DNA of 64,000 nt, taken from positions 276,568-340,567 of the forward strand of contig JAGOSY010000004.1 of NCBI GenBank assembly GCA_018062085.1, written 5' to 3'. A program made the position numbers and the translations under genes. Below are positions 1 to 6,910 of this stretch, one piece after another. The notes under the pieces are model-generated. The model saw only the letters and a program-made list of their open reading frames with translations, had not been told where the DNA came from and did not search any database. How positions within the stretch are numbered: position 1 is the first letter of the stretch; the number at the start of each line of letters is the position of its first letter. The DNA comes from a bacterium. GTDB taxonomy: Bacteria; Cyanobacteriota; Vampirovibrionia; Obscuribacterales; Obscuribacteraceae.

Positions 1-1
1 C

Positions 2-586
2 GCTCAAGGAACTCGTAGAATCGAAGCCTACTCAGGGCCAAGAGCATGGAACTATATTGCCGATCAACTAAAATATCTCGGCGATGCCACAGACAAGCTC
101 AAAGTTAAACCAGCCGAGATGGTGGCGCAAATTGAACGCCTACAAAGCGACCTGAAAGCCAAAGAAAAAGCTCTTCAGCTGCTAGAAGAAAAGCTGGCGC
201 TCAGTCGCGTGGCTGATATCGTGGCCAAGGCGGAAAAAATTGGCTCCACCTCGATTATTGCTTGCGCAATTCCTGAGCTAAGCGCACAGTCGTTGAAGCT
301 AATCGCTGAAAGTATCAAGGCCAACCACCCCAACACCCTCTGCCTGCTAGCTTCAGCACAAGGCGACAACGTCAGCCTTGTGGTGGCAGCCTCGCCTGAA
401 TTAGTCAAACAAGGCTTCAAAAGCGGCAAAGCCGCTGGTGAAGTAGCGGCTATTGTCGGCGGCAAAGGCGGAGGTCGCGATGACATTGCTTCTGCCGGCG
501 GTAAAGAGTCAGCAAAATTAAACGAGGCAATTGCCAGATTCAAAAATATTGTTGCAGAACAGCTGGGAGCCACCGGTAAAAAATGA
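2..586 (+). CDS. alaS: alanyl-tRNA synthetase, C-terminal part (5' end outside window)
   Basis: The reading frame is open from base 2 and ends in TGA at 584-586, so the gene enters from the left and only its last 194 codons are seen. AlaS charges tRNA-Ala in the cytoplasm. The visible part begins with GTRRIEAYSG, the end of the editing-domain region, then a charged helical linker, then the C-Ala/DHHA1 domain with the Gly-rich stretch VGGKGGGRDD and AGGKESAKL that is typical of AlaS C-termini. The stop overlaps the start of the next gene (ATGA), which implies translational coupling with the RNase H gene. The catalytic and anticodon-independent recognition domains cannot be judged here. Identification is firm from family knowledge. 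Confidence 0.95.
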   Translation, partial: AQGTRRIEAYSGPRAWNYIADQLKYLGDATDKLKVKPAEMVAQIERLQSDLKAKEKALQLLEEKLALSRVADIVAKAEKIGSTSIIACAIPELSAQSLKLIAESIKANHPNTLCLLASAQGDNVSLVVAASPELVKQGFKSGKAAGEVAAIVGGKGGGRDDIASAGGKESAKLNEAIARFKNIVAEQLGATGKK

Positions 587-1029
587 CAAGCTCAGATCTA
601 GAAGCAGAAGTAAAGGCAAATTTAGTCGCAGTCGTGTTCGCCGACGGAGGCTCTAGAGGAAATCCTGGACCATCGGGCTGCGGCGCAGTAGTAAAATCTG
701 GCGGCATCGACGGCGAAGTAGTAGCCAATCTCTCTAAATTTGTTGGCATCGCCACCAATAACGTTGCCGAGTATACGGGGCTTTTAATTGGCCTTGAGAA
801 GGCGCTAGCCATGGGATTTTCTGAAGTAGAGGTAAGAATGGACTCTGAGCTTATCGTCAAACAAATCAAAGGCCAGTACCGCTGCAAAAATGAAGGTCTG
901 ATTCCGCTCTTCAATGAAGCGAAGAGACTACAACGCCAATTTAAGAAGTTCAATATTGAACATGTGCGTCGTGAATACAACAAGGAAGCCGATCTTTTAG
1001 CCAACCAGGCCATGGACAAAGGCCAGTAG
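583..1029 (+). CDS. ribonuclease HI family protein
   Basis: A 148-residue RNase H-fold protein that would cut the RNA strand of RNA-DNA hybrids. The acidic catalytic set is visible: Asp in VFADGGSRGNPG, Glu in NNVAEYTG, Asp in VRMDSELIV and Asp in NKEADLLANQ. The pattern GGSRGNPGPSGCG and the short length match the standalone RnhA-like group often found outside the E. coli rnhA type (YpdQ-like) rather than RNase HII. Its ATG overlaps the alaS stop, so it is probably cotranscribed with alaS. Whether it is the main cellular RNase HI cannot be told from one window. Confidence 0.9.
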   Translation: MTSSDLEAEVKANLVAVVFADGGSRGNPGPSGCGAVVKSGGIDGEVVANLSKFVGIATNNVAEYTGLLIGLEKALAMGFSEVEVRMDSELIVKQIKGQYRCKNEGLIPLFNEAKRLQRQFKKFNIEHVRREYNKEADLLANQAMDKGQ

Positions 1030-1062
1030 ATAACAAGGCGAATACATAAGGAAGTTTCGAGG

Positions 1063-1848
1063 ATGAGAAATCTAGCTAAACTGCTACTTACAGCAGCCAC
1101 AGTCATGGTAACCAGCGCCTACACCATCACCTCTGCCTGGGCAGCGCCCCCGGTGAGAATAGCTGTGGTCTCAGCTAGCGGCAGTGGTATTGAACAAGAA
1201 ATTGTCGATCGCGTCACTAATTCACTTAGTAACTTAAGCGACGTTGTCGTCAGCACAGTCAACCCTGATTGGTACATCGTCTGCAATATCACTGAACAGC
1301 TTGATCCTGGATCTGGTTCAATCCGATACAACGGGTCAGTAATAACTAAGACTGCTGGCGGGCAGGTCTTAAACACAGTAGCAGTGCAGAAATACAATCA
1401 AGACTTTTCAGTGGGTGGTGCCGCCCAACTGAATAAGAAATTAGTAGACAATGCCGCCAGGGATGTCATCAACTCTGCTTCACAGAGAGTTGTCGGTCCA
1501 ATCCAAAATGCCGTAATCGTAGAGATGGAAACCCGCGAGAGAATCATCAAAGCGCAGAATCTCGCCGATAGCGACCAATACGACGAAGCGATTGGCTTGC
1601 TTCGACCGATCACCCCCGATACAACACACTTTAAAGATGTGCGAGATCTAATAGACGAATTTGAGATGGAGCTAGATGCCTTAGAGAGACTGAAAGCAGC
1701 GGCTGGAAAGGCTTCAAAGGGTCGCTACAGCGAGGCCATTGGCTTACTGAAAGATGTCAGCAGCAAAAGCAAGCGCTCAAAAATGGCCAAGCAAAAAATT
1801 GCCTCATACCGGGCCCTGATGGCCAGACCGGCAAAAAAAGCCCATTAA
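1063..1848 (+). CDS. secreted protein with N-terminal signal peptide and C-terminal TPR-like helices
   Basis: I do not recognise a named family. The 261-residue product starts with a signal peptide (roughly residues 1-27, ending in AWA-A). It continues with a domain of about 125 residues beginning PPVRIAVVSASG, which resembles in style the alpha/beta fold of CsgG/TolB-type envelope proteins, and ends in a helical part with two short TPR-like motifs (QYDEAIGLLRP and RYSEAIGLLKD). It follows the RNase H gene by 33 bases and precedes a CsgG-family gene, so a shared role in the envelope is likely but inferred. A similar C-terminal arrangement (EAI-LL repeats near a Lys-rich end) is seen in the large protein ending at 41714. 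Confidence 0.75.
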   Translation: MRNLAKLLLTAATVMVTSAYTITSAWAAPPVRIAVVSASGSGIEQEIVDRVTNSLSNLSDVVVSTVNPDWYIVCNITEQLDPGSGSIRYNGSVITKTAGGQVLNTVAVQKYNQDFSVGGAAQLNKKLVDNAARDVINSASQRVVGPIQNAVIVEMETRERIIKAQNLADSDQYDEAIGLLRPITPDTTHFKDVRDLIDEFEMELDALERLKAAAGKASKGRYSEAIGLLKDVSSKSKRSKMAKQKIASYRALMARPAKKAH

Positions 1849-1991
1849 AATACATTAGCCAAAAATAAATACTCTGATTATCCCTATTAATCAGAGTACG
1901 GACGTTAATCCAGTAGACTCTAAGCAGAGATTTAGAGCCTTGCTTGGCGTAACGCTAAGCTTACAACTTGGGCAAGAATAAGGAGTGACAG
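1849..1991 (+). promoter_or_regulatory. hairpin-rich leader upstream of the CsgG-like gene
   Basis: This 143-base gap holds three consecutive inverted repeats. One is a perfect 11-bp stem with a 7-base loop at 1870-1898. The second is a 6-bp stem at 1918-1937 (CTCTAA/TTAGAG). The third is an 8-bp stem with one mismatch and a 3-base loop at 1942-1960. The first hairpin has no T-run after it on the plus strand but has an A/T-rich tract on its left side. A good ribosome site AAGGAG lies just before the ATG at 1992. It could be a structured 5' untranslated leader, a terminator plus promoter region, or a small RNA; I cannot decide. Confidence 0.4.
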
Positions 1992-3119
1992 ATGAAGTTC
2001 CGGAAAACAGCAGCGCTAGCACTAGCGTTATTTGTTATGGCATCGAGCAACATACCTCAGGCTTTTGCGTCGACGAAGCGCCGCATCGCTATTATGCCGT
2101 TCGAGTATGGCGCCGTGAACCAGTACACCGGCAATTATGATGTGGGCAAGGGTATCGTCAGCTTGCTCACAACCAAGCTCGTCAACGATGGCACATATTC
2201 TGTGGTCGATAGACAAATGCTTGATTCGCTGCTGAAAGAACAGAATCTCTCTGTCTCAGACCGGGCTGACCCAGCCACCGCCTGTAAAATCGGTAAAATT
2301 TTGAGCGTTGACGCTATCATTACCGGCACAGTTACTCAATTTGGCTATGAAACCAAAACAATGAGCACCAGCGGTTTACCGACCGGATACATTCCTGGTG
2401 TTCCTTATGTCGGTGGTCTTGGCGGCATGTTAGGTGGTTTCAAATCAAGCAAAAGCAAAGTTAAAGTTGCTGTAGATGCAAAAATCATAGATATCAATAC
2501 TTCAGAGATCTTGGCGGCCGTGCACGGCGCGGGAGAATCGAAGAGAAGTAGCACTGGCGCTCTTGGCATAGACATGGATTCATCTGATTTTGCTTCTTCA
2601 ATTGCTGGTGAAGCCACCTTACAATCAGTTGAAGAAATGGGCGGACAGTTAATTGCTGCAGCCAACAAAGTTCCTGATGGTCAATCAATTGCTGCGGCTA
2701 ACGTCGAAGGCAAAATTGCCGATGTCACCGGTGGTCAAATTACTCTTAACGTCGGCAAAATAAACGGCCTGGCAATTGGTGATAAGCTGCAAGTATTGCG
2801 CCCATACAAAACTATTAACGACCCAGACACTGGCAAAGTAATCAAAACTTTGACCAATACCATTGCTGTTCTCAACATTGATGCAGTAGAGAAAGATTCA
2901 TCTACTGGCAGCATAGTCAAAGGCTCTGGCGCTAGAGTCGGCGACGCTGTTAAAAAAGTTTCGATGGAAGTTTCGGCCATTGTGGTATCACCTGTACCTG
3001 GTAGCGAACCAAGTTCTGTGGGCCGCTCCTTCAATGCTACCGGTACCATTCTCAAAACTGGCGCTAAAAATGTCATTAAAGAAGCGGTTAGATCGGTCAC
3101 CACACCTACTACAAAGTAA
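1992..3119 (+). CDS. CsgG/HfaB-family envelope protein
   Basis: A 375-residue secreted protein. Residues 1-26 form a signal peptide ending in AFA. No lipobox Cys is obvious at the cleavage site, unlike classical CsgG. The N-terminal half carries the CsgG fold signature: KRRIAIMPFEYG, then VGKGIVSLLTTKLVNDGTYSVVDRQML and VDAIITGTVTQFG. A Gly-rich insert at about residues 125-155 and a paired KVKVAVDAKIIDINTSEIL follow. CsgG proteins form outer-membrane secretion pores; many bacterial relatives are uncharacterised FlgT/CsgG-type envelope proteins. Residues 230-320 look like an extra FlgT-C-like beta domain (ITLNVGKINGLAIGDKLQVLR). It is followed after 9 bases by a TPR gene, suggesting an operon. 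Confidence 0.85.
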   Translation: MKFRKTAALALALFVMASSNIPQAFASTKRRIAIMPFEYGAVNQYTGNYDVGKGIVSLLTTKLVNDGTYSVVDRQMLDSLLKEQNLSVSDRADPATACKIGKILSVDAIITGTVTQFGYETKTMSTSGLPTGYIPGVPYVGGLGGMLGGFKSSKSKVKVAVDAKIIDINTSEILAAVHGAGESKRSSTGALGIDMDSSDFASSIAGEATLQSVEEMGGQLIAAANKVPDGQSIAAANVEGKIADVTGGQITLNVGKINGLAIGDKLQVLRPYKTINDPDTGKVIKTLTNTIAVLNIDAVEKDSSTGSIVKGSGARVGDAVKKVSMEVSAIVVSPVPGSEPSSVGRSFNATGTILKTGAKNVIKEAVRSVTTPTTK

Positions 3120-3128
3120 TTTGGAACA

Positions 3129-3590
3129 ATGAAAGCAATAACGGCAAAATTACTGGTTCTAGCTGTAATAGGAAGCTTTATTAGCTTGCCCCTTCGCCTG
3201 CCTGCTCAGGCGAAGGGCGACCCTAATTGGGATGTCGCCTTGAAAGACGCGAATCATCTTCTCGCCATTGGTGAATCAGAAAAGGCCGCCGCTATTTTCG
3301 AAAGCAAAATCAAGAAGTATCCCAATTCTGGAGCCTGTCATACAGCTCTTGGCCGGGCCTTAAAACGCCTAGGCAAACTTGATCAAGCAAAAACCGAATT
3401 TTTGCGCTCTACTGAAGTAGAACCAAATTATGCAGACGGATTCTATGAACTTGGCGTGCTGCAAGAAAGTGATAAAGAATGGACTGAAGCAGCCAACGCC
3501 TTTACCCGTTATGTTGAACTAAAACCTGACTCAGGACAAAGACGAACCGTCGAAGATCGTATTTTGTACTGCAAAGGACAAAAAGAGTAA
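3129..3590 (+). CDS. secreted TPR protein
   Basis: A 153-residue protein with an N-terminal signal peptide (about 1-28, ending in AQA-KG) and about three tetratricopeptide repeats. These are visible as ANHLLAIGESEKAAAIFE, GRALKRLGKLDQAKTEFL and LGVLQESDKEWTEAANAF. TPRs are protein-protein interaction scaffolds. It lies 9 bases after the CsgG-like gene and 14 bases before the aminotransferase start, so it probably shares a transcript with the CsgG-like gene and may be its periplasmic partner (inference). Confidence 0.85.
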   Translation: MKAITAKLLVLAVIGSFISLPLRLPAQAKGDPNWDVALKDANHLLAIGESEKAAAIFESKIKKYPNSGACHTALGRALKRLGKLDQAKTEFLRSTEVEPNYADGFYELGVLQESDKEWTEAANAFTRYVELKPDSGQRRTVEDRILYCKGQKE

Positions 3591-3604
3591 TAAAGGAGAT
3601 GCCG

Positions 3605-4555
3605 GTGACAGAGCAAAAGACGTACGCATTCTTCCAAGGAAATATTGTTCCAATCGAAGATGCCAAAGTAAGTATCATGAACCATTCATTCATGTATGGA
3701 ACAGCGGTCTTTGAAGGCATTAGAGGCTATTGGAACGAAAAAGAAGAAGAAATGTACCTCTTCAGACTAAGAGAGCATTTCGAGCGCATGTCGGACAGCA
3801 TGAAAATCATGTACCTACAGGTGCCACAGTCGGTTGATGAACTATGCAAAATTGTAGTTGAGCTAGTCAAAAAGAACGCACCGAGAACTGATACTTATAT
3901 TCGTCCAACTGCCTACAAGACTGTTCACCGCGTTGGTCCAAGCCTCGACAATAATCCATCAGATATGTGCATTTTTACAGTGCCATTTGGTGATTACTTT
4001 CATGGCGCTGGTGGTTTAAAAGTACAAGTCTCCAGCTGGCGACGTGTAGAAGACAACGCCATTCCAGCAAGAGCCAAAATTGTTGGCGCCTATGCCAACA
4101 CCGCTCTGGCAAAAACCGACGCTGTCATGGCTGGCTTTGATGATTGTATTGTTTTGTCTGAAAACGGCCATGTCTCAGAAGGCTCAGCCATGAACGTCTT
4201 TATGGTGAAGAACGGCAGGCTTATCACTACTCCATCTTATGAAAACATTCTAGAAGGGGTTACTCGACGCACCATTATGGAATTTGCCGAAGCTGAGCTT
4301 GGCCTCAAGGCAGAATCTCGTCAAATCGACAGAAGTGAACTTTATATTGCTGACGAGCTCTTTTTCTGTGGCACAGGAGCCCAGATTGCCCCTATTATTG
4401 AAATAGATAGACGGCCAGTTGGTAGCGGAGTGGCGGGTCCTATTTCAACGATGATCAAAGACAAGTACACCAAGATTTGTCGTGGAGAAGTAGAACAGTA
4501 CGCCCATTGGTTGACACCAGTGTATTCGCGAAAATTGGCGAAGACAAAAAACTAG
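3605..4555 (+). CDS. ilvE: branched-chain amino acid aminotransferase (PLP class IV)
   Basis: A cytoplasmic pyridoxal-phosphate enzyme transferring amino groups between Leu/Ile/Val and 2-oxoglutarate. Signs of class IV: NHSFMYGTAVFEGIRGY near the N-terminus, the putative PLP lysine in ARAKIVGAYANTALAK, and VLSENGHVSEGSAMNVF and FFCGTGAQIAPI toward the C-terminus. Length (about 316 residues) is normal for bacterial IlvE. I chose the GTG at 3605 because AAGGAG at about 3593-3598 gives a proper 6-7 base spacing. The ATG at 3599 directly abuts the same ribosome site. D-amino acid transaminase or aminodeoxychorismate lyase are related alternatives, but the motifs and length favour IlvE. Confidence 0.92.
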   Translation: MTEQKTYAFFQGNIVPIEDAKVSIMNHSFMYGTAVFEGIRGYWNEKEEEMYLFRLREHFERMSDSMKIMYLQVPQSVDELCKIVVELVKKNAPRTDTYIRPTAYKTVHRVGPSLDNNPSDMCIFTVPFGDYFHGAGGLKVQVSSWRRVEDNAIPARAKIVGAYANTALAKTDAVMAGFDDCIVLSENGHVSEGSAMNVFMVKNGRLITTPSYENILEGVTRRTIMEFAEAELGLKAESRQIDRSELYIADELFFCGTGAQIAPIIEIDRRPVGSGVAGPISTMIKDKYTKICRGEVEQYAHWLTPVYSRKLAKTKN

Positions 4556-4576
4556 TCAGTGCAAGGGGTTTTGACG

Positions 4577-5008
4577 ATGTCGGTAGCAATGAAATCTCTG
4601 GTTGTATTATTTGCCCTCACCTCATTGCTGCTGGGCACAATTAGACCAGCCTTCTGTGACAGCCTGCCAAGGTTGACTTACTACAGATATATTAAAGATC
4701 TGTACTATGCAACTAAATTGCCGCAGGTCTCGCAATACTGGTACAAGAGTACGCGCCTGCCCCTCAATCAAACAAACGGCACTAGAGCGAATGCCGAGTT
4801 GACACGGTTGAAGATAGGCTATGTCTACAATCCTAAGATCACAATAGAATTTATTGAAGGTGATCGCTGCATCATGAAAGGTCAAGCTATTGTAGTAGAC
4901 CGAGGCAAGCAAGTACCTTGCACCATAGATGTAGTCATGATCAAAGAAGATGACGTCTGGAAAATTTTCAACTACACATGGAGAGCAGAAGTAATCAGAA
5001 CAAACTAG
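4577..5008 (+). CDS. small secreted protein, possibly NTF2-like fold
   Basis: A product of 143 residues from the ATG at 4577, which has AAGGGG about nine bases upstream. A GTG at 4559 would add six residues. Residues 1-27 form a signal peptide ending in FCD. The mature part, with its helix-rich start (YIKDLYYATKLPQVSQYW) and later beta strands (EGDRCIMKGQAIVV and DVVMIKEDDVWKIFNYTW), reads like a SnoaL/NTF2-type cone fold, but this is only a shape-based guess. It follows ilvE by about 20 bases and converges on the minus-strand gene ending at 5018 with no room for a clear terminator. Function unknown. Confidence 0.7.
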   Translation: MSVAMKSLVVLFALTSLLLGTIRPAFCDSLPRLTYYRYIKDLYYATKLPQVSQYWYKSTRLPLNQTNGTRANAELTRLKIGYVYNPKITIEFIEGDRCIMKGQAIVVDRGKQVPCTIDVVMIKEDDVWKIFNYTWRAEVIRTN

Positions 5009-5017
5009 TTCTGAGCA

Positions 5018-5719
5018 TCAAAATTGCTTCAATGAGACCTGCAATGCCCTGGCTTCAGCGCCAGCCTTAACATTGGCCATTACCGCCGGCATTGCCTCTT
5101 TCAACTGTTTGTTGATCACTGATTGGGGAATCAGGCCACCATCTATATGCTTGTAGTAGGAAACTAAAGTTCTCTTACCAGAGCCATCTAGTGGCTCAAT
5201 TTTCCAATAGCCTTCATTAGCTTTAAAAGCACCACTGAGCCTGCGAAAATCGATTCTTGAAGGAAATGTCTCTGTCATTCTCAAAACATAATCGAAGTTC
5301 CAGATATTGGCCATGCCTTTTAAGCTAAAACTGACGTCAGTGGTACTATCTTCAACACTACTAGCAACAACAGACGAGCGCTTCAAATTGCTAAATAGCT
5401 TGGTGGAATTAGCATAGTCAGTCAAGACATAGAACACTTGCTCTGGTGGTGCGTTAGCTATAGTTTTACCAATATGAAAAACCTTACCATCGATCGTTTC
5501 TTGTGTTGAAACCATGCCCTTTTCCATCTTATGTTCCATTCCATCAAAACCAACTGGCTTAGTGATACCAGCATTTTTGGCCATATTAGCAGAACTTGTG
5601 ATGCCAGAAGTGGTGCCGTACTTCAACGTCTTTGCTTCAACAGCCTGGGTGTTTAACAAAATATTTGACAGACTAAATGCCAACATCAAAAGCAGTGGGA
5701 TTGACAGCGAACGTTTCAT
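5018..5719 (-). CDS. secreted SRPBCC (START-like) domain protein
   Basis: About 233 residues, starting at the ATG at 5719 (a GTG at 5731 would add four residues). A signal peptide covers about residues 1-30. The core from about residue 70 (HIGKTIANAPPEQVFYVLTDYANSTKLFSNLKRSSVV) through DFRRLSGAFKANEGYWKIEPL and KRTLVSYYKHIDGGLIPQSVIN is typical of the polyketide cyclase/START superfamily, which binds hydrophobic ligands in a deep pocket. A secreted version suggests lipid or pigment handling in the envelope, but the ligand is unknown. It is a single gene, convergent with the gene ending at 5008 and divergent from the Gly-rich protein at 5850. Confidence 0.8.
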   Translation of the reverse strand: MKRSLSIPLLLMLAFSLSNILLNTQAVEAKTLKYGTTSGITSSANMAKNAGITKPVGFDGMEHKMEKGMVSTQETIDGKVFHIGKTIANAPPEQVFYVLTDYANSTKLFSNLKRSSVVASSVEDSTTDVSFSLKGMANIWNFDYVLRMTETFPSRIDFRRLSGAFKANEGYWKIEPLDGSGKRTLVSYYKHIDGGLIPQSVINKQLKEAMPAVMANVKAGAEARALQVSLKQF

Positions 5720-5849
5720 ATTGAGCACCACACTATGTGTTTCTTCTCTCGCACAAAGCTAAAGACGCTCATTTCTATGCCCTGTTCCCTAATAACCAAA
5801 AAGCAGTAGTAAACTCTTAGTTGCTTAGATCTTTTCGCTAGGGTGTCGT

Positions 5850-6782
5850 ATGTTCGAAATTCCAAGGCCCGCTGCCAAACTAATACCAAATCGAGGCCAA
5901 AATCTAGGCCTAACCCTAGCCCTAATACTCATTCATTCTCTGGCATTTCCCAACTGCGCCTTGAGCCAAGATGGTCAGATACCGACAGTTCACGATCACG
6001 ACGTCGAGATTGTGGAGTCTCCCTTTACCCAACCTCCAGCACTGTCGCAATCATCTTTGGCCTGGCCTGGAGCTCTCGGCCAGTCGCTTGGTGGTTTGGG
6101 TCTAGGCAGCTATCAAGGTCTAGGTGCAGTCAGGCACTCTAGTATTCCCTATGTGAGAGTTCCCTATGCGGGAATTCCGAATGTGGCAATTCCGTACATA
6201 GGCTCACATGTGCCAGCAATTTCAATACCTTACGTGGGAGGTTTTAACAGCCTTAGCAGCATTGGCGGCCTGATCGGACAGAGCGGCTGGCGCAGAGGCT
6301 CGTGGTCTGACCCATACCGGATTTATCGAGGCAGTAGCTCTTTCGGAGGCTATGGCGGCTTTGGCGGATTAAACAGTTTCGGCGGATTAAACAGTTTCGG
6401 CGGTTACGGCTCGGGCTTAGGTTCTGGTTTTGGCTCCAGCTATTCCTCAGCCTACAACTGGGCAAGACCATTCGGACGTTTGTCGAATCAAAGTTTTATC
6501 CAAACAGGCCCAAGTAAGGCCGCTGGCAACTACTACGCCCCAGCCACAGCAGACCCCACAGCTGCAGGAAGCTACTACGCTGAAAGTCAACCAACCCCAA
6601 AACCCCGTAATCAAGTCTTCGACAAAGATTACAACGACTATAGTGGAAACAATAGTGGCTACAGGCGGTCAAAAGCGGCAAGTTACGGCAATAGCGACCA
6701 CACAAAGCCTCAAAAAGATTACTGGGGTGGAGCTGGCAGCCCTTTCCCAAAAGACTTGAACAGCACTCCTTGGTCAAAATGA
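5850..6782 (+). CDS. Gly/Ser/Tyr-rich secreted protein
   Basis: I do not recognise the family. The 310-residue product has a hydrophobic signal segment at about residues 19-40 (ending in ALSQ). It then has a region with repeated IPYV/IPYIG-type strands (SIPYVRVPYAGIPNVAIPYIG) and a Gly-rich stretch with the duplicated unit FGGLNS (an 18-base direct repeat around 6361-6400). The tail is polar and Tyr/Asn-rich. Composition suggests a cell-surface or matrix protein with low structural order. It is divergently transcribed from the SRPBCC gene and followed by the rsh promoter region. Function unknown; the coding call rests on length, signal peptide and consistent frame. Confidence 0.7.
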   Translation: MFEIPRPAAKLIPNRGQNLGLTLALILIHSLAFPNCALSQDGQIPTVHDHDVEIVESPFTQPPALSQSSLAWPGALGQSLGGLGLGSYQGLGAVRHSSIPYVRVPYAGIPNVAIPYIGSHVPAISIPYVGGFNSLSSIGGLIGQSGWRRGSWSDPYRIYRGSSSFGGYGGFGGLNSFGGLNSFGGYGSGLGSGFGSSYSSAYNWARPFGRLSNQSFIQTGPSKAAGNYYAPATADPTAAGSYYAESQPTPKPRNQVFDKDYNDYSGNNSGYRRSKAASYGNSDHTKPQKDYWGGAGSPFPKDLNSTPWSK

Positions 6783-6854
6783 TGGCAAAGCAGTCTTTAT
6801 GAGGAATATATAGGCTCAATTTGGTTACAAGTGCGCTCCCTGCTGCAACAGAAC

Positions 6855-6883
6855 TCTTAAGTACTTGACACGCTGGGTATAAT
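6855..6883 (+). promoter_or_regulatory. candidate promoter of the rsh gene
   Basis: A perfect TATAAT lies at 6878-6883, 27 bases before the ATG at 6911, in an otherwise gene-free gap. The hexamer 17 bases upstream of it (6855-6860, TCTTAA) is a poor -35. A perfect TTGACA at 6865-6870 is only 7 bases from TATAAT, so it cannot pair with it in the usual way. Seen directly; use in the cell is inferred. Confidence 0.35.
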
Positions 6884-6910
6884 TAATATTCACCCTTATA
6901 AGCAGTAGCG

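Noticed and set aside
540..1106. 188-codon minus-strand ORF
   Set aside because: Overlaps two well-supported plus-strand genes (alaS end and RNase H) and reads as random sequence.
1870..1898. Terminator of the gene ending at 1848
   Set aside because: The 11-bp hairpin has no T-run after it on the plus strand, so it is listed as part of a structured leader instead.
6865..6883. Classical promoter TTGACA...TATAAT before rsh
   Set aside because: The two hexamers are only 7 bases apart; they cannot form one sigma-70 promoter, so only the -10 element was kept at low confidence.
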